NCBI GenBank assembly: GCA_015179125.1
Contig: WHVA01000107.1
Coordinates: 62,001-126,000, forward strand
Reading direction: 5' to 3'
From: Gautieria morchelliformis
Lineage: Eukaryota; Basidiomycota; Agaricomycetes; Gomphales; Gomphaceae
DNA length: 64,000 bases
Below, piece by piece: positions 57,261-64,000 of the stretch. Under the pieces are notes generated by a model. The model was not told the origin of the DNA and ran no database searches. It saw nothing but the letters and a program-made list of their open reading frames with translations. A program made the translations under genes and the position numbers. Within the stretch, counting starts at the first letter, position 1. Each line of letters starts with the position of its first letter.

Positions 57261-59831
57261 GAAAATGGCAAGTGCAAGAAAGGCTTCCCAAAGCCATTCT
57301 GTGAGGAGACCGTTGTGAATGTAGATGGATATCCAAAATATCGTCGTCGCAATGATGGAAGGCTGCACAATGTCAGAGGTGACATGCTGGACAACAGATG
57401 GGTTGTGCCATACTCTCCTCTGCTCTTGCTCAAACTCCGGTGTCACATCAACCTTGAATTCACCTTCAGTGTGAGGTGCGTCAAGTATATCCACAAGTAT
57501 CTATACAAGGGCCACGATCGGACCACGATGGAGTTTGGTGTCGACCATGATGAGATAAAGAAGTACCTGGACGCTCGCTATGTCAGTGCTCATGAGGCCT
57601 GTTGGAGGTTGCTGGAGCGGGAAATCCACACCCAGGTGCCTGCAGTCATGGCACTCCCAGTCCATGAAAAAGACCAGCAATCAGTCGCTTTCAATCCTGA
57701 TGCTGATCCGCTCACCATCATGAACAGGGTCGAGGGGTCAAAGACAGCGCTCATGGCTTACTTTGAGGCCAATGCTGCCTACCCTCATGCACGCGATGTG
57801 CTCTATGTGGATTTTCCTGAGCATTTTACCTGGAAAAAAGAGGAAAGGGTATGGACACCACGTCAAAGGGGATATAGCATTGGACGCCTTCACTTTGCAA
57901 GCCCAAAATCAGGAGAGAGATTTTATTTGCGCACTCTCCTCACGGTGGTCAAGGGGGCCAGATCCTTTGAGGAGCTTAGGACGGTGGATGGCATACAATG
58001 TGCTACTTACAAGGAGGCCTGTCTTGCCAGGGGACCTCTGGAGGATGATCAGGAGTGGAGGTTGTGTCTCCAGGAAGCCAGTGGCATGAAAACAGGTGCT
58101 CAGATCAGACATCTCTTTGCCACCATCCTTGGTCATTGCATTCCCTCACAACCTGACAGACTATGGGACACCTTCAAGGAGCACATATGTGATGATCTCA
58201 GACATCGGCTCCTGGTCAGACACAATATCCAGGAGCCACGGGATGATCAGGTCTATGATTTTGGCCTCTTTCTCTTGGATAAACTCCTTCAGCGTAATGG
58301 CATGTCCTTGAGCAGCTTTAAAGATATGCCTCGGGTGGTAGGCGAGTGGGAGGTCCTGATTGGAAACAGGTTCATAGCTGAGCAGAGGGACTATGACCCT
58401 GTTCAAGAGAGGCAGATGGCTGATGAGGAGGTTCCCAAGCTGAATGAGGGGCAAAGGTCTGCGCATGATCAGATATTACGGTCGGCACTGGACATAGATG
58501 CTCAGGGGAAACCTAACGGACAAATGTTTTTCGTCACTGGATCAGGGGGCGCTGGAAAATCATTCACATGGAACACCCTATTCCACTCCTGTAGAGCAGA
58601 GAGTCTCATTGTGCTTGCTGTAGCCTCATCTGCAATGGCTGCACTTATCCTCACTAATGGGACAACCTCTCACAGCATGCTTGGAATTCCAATTCCTGTC
58701 CATGAGGGCTCTCTCTCCTCCATCAAAAAGAACTCTGACCAGGCTGATATGCTGAGACTGGCCAGGCTCATCATTTGGGATGAGGCTGCAATGCAGCATC
58801 GCCATGCCATAGAGGCCATTGACAGGACACTGAGGGATTTCCTTGACCAGCCTGACAGACCCTTTGGTGGCATCACAGTCGCCTTTGGAGGTGACTTTCA
58901 GCAGACTCTCCCAATTGTCCCTAAAGGCTCCAAGGAGGATATCGTGGGAGCTACCCTTCAGAAGTCATATCTGTGGCCAAAGATCAAGGTCATCCATCTG
59001 ACAGAGAACATGCGGGTGAGAAATGACCCTGACAGAGCCAGGTTTGCAGAATGGCTGCAGAATGTGGGTCAGGGAAAGGACCTCCCACTAGATCATACGT
59101 TCTCACTCCCTACTCACATGGTTTGTGGCCCTGGAATTGCAGAGCTGATCCAGGCAATATACCCTGGCATTGGCAATGCAATCCCTTCCCAGGACACTTA
59201 TTTTTTAGAGCAGGCCATCCTCTGTCCCAGAAATATTGAGGCCAATGAGATCAATTCCATGGTGTTGAGGCAGTTTCCAGGTGATGCTCAGGTCTTCCAC
59301 TGTGCAGATTCTGTCAAGGAAACCAACTTTGCAGAGCAGTATCCTGTGGAGTATCTGAATTCCATAGAGATGGGCAGTCTTCCTCCTGCTCACTTGGAAG
59401 TCAAGCCTGGAGTGCCTCTGATGATGTTGCGCAATTTGGATAAGAAGCAAGGACTATGCAATGGGACAAGGTTGCGGTTGGTGAGGATGAGGAATAGAGT
59501 GTTGGAGGTCAGGATCATCTCAGGTCCACGTGCAGGAAATACTGCTTTCATCCCCAGGATCACCATTTCACCATCAGAGGGAGAATTACCATTTGTGCTG
59601 CAGAGGAGACAGTTTCCAGTGCATGTGGCATTTGCAATGACCATCAACAAGTCTCAGGGACAGTCTTTGGGTACGGTTGGGCTGGACCTGAGATATCCAG
59701 TGTTTGGACATGGTCAGTTGTATGTTGGTGTTTCAAGGGGAACAAGCTGGAACAAAGTGAAGGTCTTGCTTGAGGAGGGTTTGAACACAACCAACATTGT
59801 ATATAAAGATGTATTACTTAGAGCTCCTTGA
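57258..59831 (+). CDS. Helitron Rep C-terminus and Pif1-like helicase
   Basis: An 857-codon frame. Residues 1-110 finish the Rep domain with the two catalytic Tyr of KYIHKYLYKGHDR. Residues 130-380 are the Helitron linker, with SPKSGERFYLRTLL and FGLFLLDKLL. The SF1 helicase starts at LNEGQRSAHDQI (about 393): Walker A GSGGAGKS (about 428-435), Walker B IIWDEAAM (about 505), GDFQQTLPIV (about 545), LTENMRVRND, GVPLMMLRNLD, INKSQGQSLG (about 794) and YVGVSRG (about 821). All SF1B Pif1 motifs are present. It unwinds and displaces the strand during rolling-circle transposition. The frame itself is uninterrupted, but the start of Rep lies in another frame, so the full RepHel is not made from this copy. 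Confidence 0.9.
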   Translation: MENGKCKKGFPKPFCEETVVNVDGYPKYRRRNDGRLHNVRGDMLDNRWVVPYSPLLLLKLRCHINLEFTFSVRCVKYIHKYLYKGHDRTTMEFGVDHDEIKKYLDARYVSAHEACWRLLEREIHTQVPAVMALPVHEKDQQSVAFNPDADPLTIMNRVEGSKTALMAYFEANAAYPHARDVLYVDFPEHFTWKKEERVWTPRQRGYSIGRLHFASPKSGERFYLRTLLTVVKGARSFEELRTVDGIQCATYKEACLARGPLEDDQEWRLCLQEASGMKTGAQIRHLFATILGHCIPSQPDRLWDTFKEHICDDLRHRLLVRHNIQEPRDDQVYDFGLFLLDKLLQRNGMSLSSFKDMPRVVGEWEVLIGNRFIAEQRDYDPVQERQMADEEVPKLNEGQRSAHDQILRSALDIDAQGKPNGQMFFVTGSGGAGKSFTWNTLFHSCRAESLIVLAVASSAMAALILTNGTTSHSMLGIPIPVHEGSLSSIKKNSDQADMLRLARLIIWDEAAMQHRHAIEAIDRTLRDFLDQPDRPFGGITVAFGGDFQQTLPIVPKGSKEDIVGATLQKSYLWPKIKVIHLTENMRVRNDPDRARFAEWLQNVGQGKDLPLDHTFSLPTHMVCGPGIAELIQAIYPGIGNAIPSQDTYFLEQAILCPRNIEANEINSMVLRQFPGDAQVFHCADSVKETNFAEQYPVEYLNSIEMGSLPPAHLEVKPGVPLMMLRNLDKKQGLCNGTRLRLVRMRNRVLEVRIISGPRAGNTAFIPRITISPSEGELPFVLQRRQFPVHVAFAMTINKSQGQSLGTVGLDLRYPVFGHGQLYVGVSRGTSWNKVKVLLEEGLNTTNIVYKDVLLRAP

Positions 59832-59949
59832 TTTTTAATATCCACTTCTCTTGATATGGTTTATGTGTTTGACTTCATTTTACTTGATGGAAATTGATTA
59901 CTTTGATTTTCCCCAATGTACTTGACCTTACTTATATGTTAGACTTACC

Positions 59950-60000
59950 GATGTGTTAGACTTACTGATGCGTTTGACCTTACTGAGGCGTTTGACCTAC
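59950..60000 (+). repeat. 18-bp iterons near the Helitron 3' end (unit A)
   Basis: Three head-to-tail units of the type GATGCGTTTGACCTTACT directly precede the hairpin. The matching array in unit B lies at about 62863-62916. Confidence 0.7.
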
Positions 60001-60003
60001 ACC

Positions 60004-60032
60004 CCCGCACGAAGCGCGGGTACCCACCTAGT
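60004..60032 (+). terminator. Helitron 3' terminus: hairpin plus CTAGT
   Basis: Arms CCCGCAC and GCGCGGG around GAA, with one A-C mismatch, then TACCCACCTAGT. Hairpin plus CTRR-like end is the Helitron termination signal. Confidence 0.8.
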
Positions 60033-60159
60033 TGCTATAGGTGAAAGCGGCTCGGTGGGTTGTGGGCATCGAGCTTATGTCAGGTTTTAGGTCAGCCTTA
60101 GTCAGCTGGCCAATCGGATGCGAGTGGCGCAGCCGCGAGCCAAGAACGCTGCGCAGCAT

Positions 60160-60310
60160 GGTCACGTGACCGTTTGCGTTCCAAATTAGGTCAGCGGCGA
60201 GCGGCGCAGCCGCGAGCATAGAACGCTGTGCAGCGGTCACGTGACCCGTTCGCGACCAGAGCGCGCATACGCGAGCGTGGTCCGTGCACGACACGCGCGC
60301 GCGGTATAAA
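60160..60310 (+). promoter_or_regulatory. promoter-like block: two CACGTG palindromes and TATA
   Basis: GGTCACGTGACC at 60160-60171 and 60235-60246 each follow a GCGGCGCAGCCGCGAG block, then GGTATAAAGGCCGAA at about 60301. The same layout recurs at 63077-63088, 63149-63160 and about 63219. E-box palindromes suggest binding by a bHLH factor; this is inferred from the motif only. Confidence 0.6.
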
Positions 60311-60349
60311 GGCCGAATGGTAAGGAGGGAACGCCAGGAACCTGCCCAA

Positions 60350-60500
60350 CCGCCGATTCCTCTGTCTGCTGTCTGCTATGTGCTCTGTCTGCTCTGTCTG
60401 CTCTGTCCTCTGTCTGCTCTGTCCTCTGTGCTGTCTGCTATGTGCTCTGTCCGCTGTCTGCTCTGTGCTCTGCTGTCTGCTCTGGGTGCTGTCTCCTCCT
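60350..60500 (+). repeat. CTGTCTGCT/CTCTGTGCT low-complexity tract
   Basis: Pyrimidine-rich tandem CTGTCTGCTCTGT units just after the TATA block. A longer variant lies at 63279-63444 in unit C. Confidence 0.8.
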
Positions 60501-61359
60501 TTAGCTGGCTGCCTGTCTATTGCTTTGCTGGCTTTCTATTGGTAGGTAATATGTTTTGTTTAATGCATTGCCATGTATTTTATTTTATTTGTGTTTGTAA
60601 TTTTATTAGTTCTTTTTTTTTTCATCATAGTATTGTCACATGTGTATTATATTTTGGTGATTTCTTTTGAAAATAGATTTAAATACCTTCCAAAGACTGC
60701 TGAAAAAAATGTATTTTAATATCAATATTTTTCAGGTTTTTTTCGAAAATAGACATCAATAAGTTCCCTCTAAAATTAATGAGATTCTGCTTTTAAATGT
60801 GGTTTGTTTTATTGTTTTATTTACTGTAAAGCCACTTACCAGCCACTCCTCTCTGGCTATACTGGTGGCTGGCTTACTATGGCTTTGGCTGGGCTCTGGG
60901 TTTCTCTGTCAGGCTCAGGGCTTCTCTGGCTTTGGCTGGGGATTAATAACAGCCTCTGCTTCAATGTACTGTACATTTTTGACATTTTTTCGCAGATAGA
61001 TGTCAATAAATTATCCTGACTTTGTGAAAATTGTCAGCTTAAATGTACAGTGCATTTTCTTGACATTTTTCGAAAAATAGATAATCTTGACTCTGCTAAA
61101 ATTAATAACAACTTCAGCTTAAATGTACTGGACATTCATTTTGACATTTTTTGAAAAATAGATAATCCTGACTTTGCTAAAATTAATGACAGCAGCTGCT
61201 TAAATATGGCTTCCTTTACTATTTGTCTGTATATGTCACAAAATAGATATTGATACATGTCCCTGAGTTTGTGAAAAGTAAATGATAAGTAACAGCCTCT
61301 GCTTGCTTCACTTTGAAGCCCTTGGGGATATGCTACACATGCCATTGGGACATGCTATG

Positions 61360-62040
61360 CATGCTATACTTGAGGGGCATGCTACACACACTATGCATGG
61401 GGACACGCACACTATGCATGGGGACACGCACGTTATGCATGGAGACATGGGGACACACCCGCTATGCATGGGGATGTGCACACTATATGTGGGGACACAC
61501 TATGCTTGGGGGACACGGTAAGAACAAGGACACACTACAGGGGAAAACACTACAAACAAGGGACATTATACACATGCTATACTTGGGGGACAAGCTACAA
61601 ACAAAGGACATGCTATGCACACTATACTTGAGGCAGATGCTACACACACTACATGTAGGGACATGCTATGCATGGGGGACACACATGCTATAATTTAGGG
61701 ACATGCTACGTTTGGGGACATGCTACAAACCAGGGACACGCTACACACAAAATACTTGAGGGACATGTTATGCATGTGGGACATGCCATGCACACTGTAC
61801 TGCATGTGGGGACACACTACATATGGAGACATGCTACATGTGGAGACACACTATGCACACTATACTTGGGGACACACTACATGTGGGGACATGCCACATG
61901 TGAGGACATGCCACATGTGAGGACATGCTACATGTGAGGATGCAATACGTGTGAGGACAGATAAAGTGTGAGTACACACTACAGGCAAGGACACACTACA
62001 TGTGAGGACATGCTACATGTGAGGTAGGGGACATGAGACA
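61360..62040. repeat. degenerate minisatellite of GGGGACA(C/T)-type units
   Basis: Repeats of about 18-22 bp such as GGGGACACACTACATGTG and GGACATGCTACATGTGA, highly degenerate, inside unit B. Open frames across it are by-products of the repeat. Confidence 0.85.
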
Positions 62041-62750
62041 TGGGAGAAATGTGTAGAGTCATTACCTGTTATGTATCAGGTTTGGATCTAAAAGGACTGC
62101 AGCTTCAACTTATATGTTGCACCCCCAACTATCATCCTAAGTATTTTGGAGATCTGAGATTGGAAGTTGGAAGAGGCTGAGTATTGTAACTGAAGTAGTA
62201 AGGGTTCAAGAATTGAGTTAAGTTGGATATGGAGAAATCAAGTTGGAAGACGGAGGTCAGAGAGACAGAGGCCTTGCAGGTCTAAGAACTGGAGACAGTG
62301 CAAAGGGAGTCACGTATCAAAGTCGATTATCTGATTGCTGAACAGAGCCACACATGACTGGGTTTTATCCAAAGAGCTGAGACAACATGTCAGAAGGTAG
62401 AGGTAAGCAATTCCAGTGCAAGCAAAAGTAACTAGGATAAATAGAGAAAGTAACTAATACGGAACAAGAGGAACTACAAGGGGGTGCCGGGTAGAACTAA
62501 GGACAATCAATAGGCAAAAGAACAAGGGGAATGTGGGTCTAATTGATAGTGGAACAAATGGATCTCCTGATGCTCCGGACTTGCTATGCTAAGGGTCAAG
62601 TAGGGAAGGATGGTGAATAGAGTCAAAAGGGGAAGTATGTGAATAGTAAAGAACAAGGGGATGAAAAGGTCAAAGTGTGGACATTGCGGAATTGAGCCAG
62701 AGGAGGCATGGAGGTACCAGAGTTGGTCAAGCAGCATGGTCATAACATTA
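62041..62750. other. unit B interior without a recognised gene
   Basis: About 700 bp of unrecognised sequence between the minisatellite and the conserved 3' end; no motif-bearing frame. Confidence 0.4.
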
Positions 62751-62918
62751 CCTGCCTTGATGTGTTACTTAGAGCTACTTTCAATCAATAAGATGAGTTT
62801 TACTTATCTGAAAGAAGTTTTCTTATCCGAATATGTTTGACTTATCCCAAGTTTTATTTACCCAAGGCGTTTGACCTTGCTGGTGCGTTTGACCTTACCG
62901 AGGCGTTTGACTTGCACC

Positions 62919-62947
62919 CCCGCGCGAAGCGCGGGTATCCACCTAGT
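62919..62947 (+). terminator. Helitron 3' terminus of unit B
   Basis: Perfect hairpin CCCGCGC (62919-62925), GAA, GCGCGGG (62929-62935), then TATCCACCTAGT. Confidence 0.85.
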
Positions 62948-64000
62948 TACACTATATGAAAGCGCCTAGGTGGGAGGTTGTGGGCGCGCTGACCAATGCT
63001 GACCAATGCTTGGTCATTAGTTTGTCAGCGGAGCGTGTGAGCGGCGCAGCCGCGAGCCAAGAACGCTGCGCAGCATGGTCACGTGACCGTTTGCGTTCCA
63101 AATTAGGTCAGCGGCGAGCGGCGCAGCCGCGAGAGAACGCTGCGCAGTGGTCACGTGACCCTTTCGCGACCAGAGCGCGCATACGCGAGTGTGGTCCGTG
63201 CACGACACGCGTGCACGGTATAAAGGCCGAACGGTAAGGACATAACGCCAGGAACCTGCCCAACCGGCGATTCCTCTGTCTGCTGTCTGCTATGTGCTCT
63301 GTCTGCTCTGTGCTCTGTGCTCTGTGCTGTCTGCTCTGTGCTCTGTCCGCTGTCTGCTCTGTGCTCTGTCTGCTCTGGGTGCTGTCTGCTGTCTGCTCTG
63401 TCTGCTGTCAGCTCTGTCTGCTGTCAGCTCTGTCTGCTGTCACCTCCTCTAGCCGGCTGGCTGGCTATTGCTTTGGCTGGCTGGCTATCTATTGGTAGGT
63501 AATATCTTTTTGTTAATGCATTGCCATGTATTTTATTTTATTTGTGTTGGTAATTTTATTGGTTCCTTTTTTTTTTTCATCATATAGTATTGTCACATGT
63601 GCATTATATTTTTGTGATTTTTTTCGAAATTAGATTTAGATAACATCCCAAGACTGCTGAAAAAGATTGTTTTAATATCAATATTTTTTGGGTTTTTTTT
63701 CGAAAATAGACATCAATAAGTTTCCTCTAAAATTAATGACAATATGTTCTACATTTAAATGTGGTTTGTTTTATTGTTTTATTTACTGTAAAGCTGCTTA
63801 CCAGCCACTCCTCTCTGGCTATACTGGTGGCTGGCTTACTATGGCTTTGGCTGGGCTCTGGGTTTCTCTGTCAGTCTCTGGGCTTCTCTGGCTTTGGCTG
63901 GGCATTAATCACAGCTTCTGCTTCAATGTACTGTACTTTTTTGACATTTTTTCGCAGATAGATATCAATAAATTATCCTGACTTTGTGAAGATTGACAAC
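62948..64000 (+). mobile_element. Helitron unit C, 5' part, runs off the window
   Basis: It starts TACACTATATGAAAGCGCCTAGGTGGG and matches the start of unit B for about 1 kb, including both CACGTG palindromes, the TATA block, the CTG-type tract and the downstream AT-rich segment. Whether it contains RepHel cannot be seen. Confidence 0.75.

Larger units (their letters stand above)
56918..60032 (+). mobile_element. autonomous-type Helitron, 5' truncated (unit A)
   Basis: It contains the Rep and Pif1-like helicase region of a Helitron and ends with the sub-terminal iterons, a GC hairpin (60004-60020) and ACCTAGT. The first part of Rep and the 5' end are missing at the chromovirus junction. Immediately after the 3' end a new 5' end begins, so unit A is the first of a head-to-tail series. 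Confidence 0.8.
60033..62947 (+). mobile_element. non-autonomous Helitron unit B (2.9 kb)
   Basis: It starts TGCTATAGGTGAAAGCG right after unit A and ends with the hairpin CCCGCGC-GAA-GCGCGGG and ATCCACCTAGT at 62947. The first about 1 kb is a close repeat of the start of unit C. The last about 190 bp resembles the end of unit A and still carries the last helicase codons (GATGTGTTACTTAGAGCT at about 62757). The middle lacks RepHel and holds a minisatellite. It is therefore an internally deleted or refilled derivative. Confidence 0.75.

Noticed and set aside
57146-57433. minus-strand ORFs under the Helitron genes
   Set aside because: Overlap the motif-bearing Rep/helicase frames and have no motifs.
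60284-60670. 128-codon Cys/Leu-rich ORF with a similar one at 63292-63498
   Set aside because: Translation of the CTGTCTGCT low-complexity tract in repeated Helitron units.
61360-62040. Possible CRISPR array
   Set aside because: Repeats are degenerate, there are no unique spacers of constant length and no cas genes; it is a eukaryotic minisatellite inside a Helitron.

Overview
The window looks like a chromosome segment from a basidiomycete of the Agaricomycetes. Coding sequence is broken by many short (about 45-80 bp) GT-AG introns. Host genes sit close together on both strands. Family types common in agaricomycetes are present (a DUF6533 membrane protein, a seven-helix membrane protein, a secreted GMC oxidoreductase), together with fungal MULE and Helitron transposons and copia/gypsy LTR elements. 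I cannot name the species.

Layout. From 1 to about 21.3 kb is a nest of mobile-element fossils: two old gypsy-type LTR copies, one holding a poly-A-tailed retroposon; a gypsy LTR split by a very young composite copia element at 6140-14490 with a perfect GGACC target duplication; a broken copia element; and an old gypsy relic holding a copia solo LTR. From about 22 to 48.6 kb is a gene-rich island. In order it holds a DUF6533 membrane protein, an AAA+ ATPase, a GMC oxidoreductase, an LSH/Irc5-type SNF2 remodeller, TFIIS, the PRL1/Prp46 WD40 spliceosome factor, the Eos1 protein, an FAD monooxygenase, RNA polymerase II subunit RPB9, an unknown ORF split by a DNA transposon, and a seven-helix membrane protein. 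TFIIS and PRL1 share a divergent 0.2-kb promoter. From about 48.6 to 64 kb mobile DNA returns: a decayed unknown gene, a MULE transposase interrupted by an LTR, a truncated chromovirus with two extra ORFs, and a head-to-tail series of three Helitron units that runs off the window edge.

The strongest unusual signals are two. First, a 2.58-kb element (42627-45210) has about 0.3-kb inverted termini beginning CACTG and a TTA target duplication; it carries a diverged copy of the first part of the neighbouring membrane-protein gene and sits inside an ORF that stays open on both sides. Second, the Helitron series at 56.9-64.0 kb has abutting 3' and 5' ends, end inverted repeats CCACCTAG/CTAGGTGG, 18-bp iterons and a GC hairpin, which suggests Helentron-type tandem units.

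Several host genes handle RNA polymerase II transcription and RNA processing (TFIIS, RPB9, PRL1/Prp46) or chromatin (LSH). That is a neighbourhood observation and not evidence of an operon. Exon limits come from reading splice sites and family conservation by eye.
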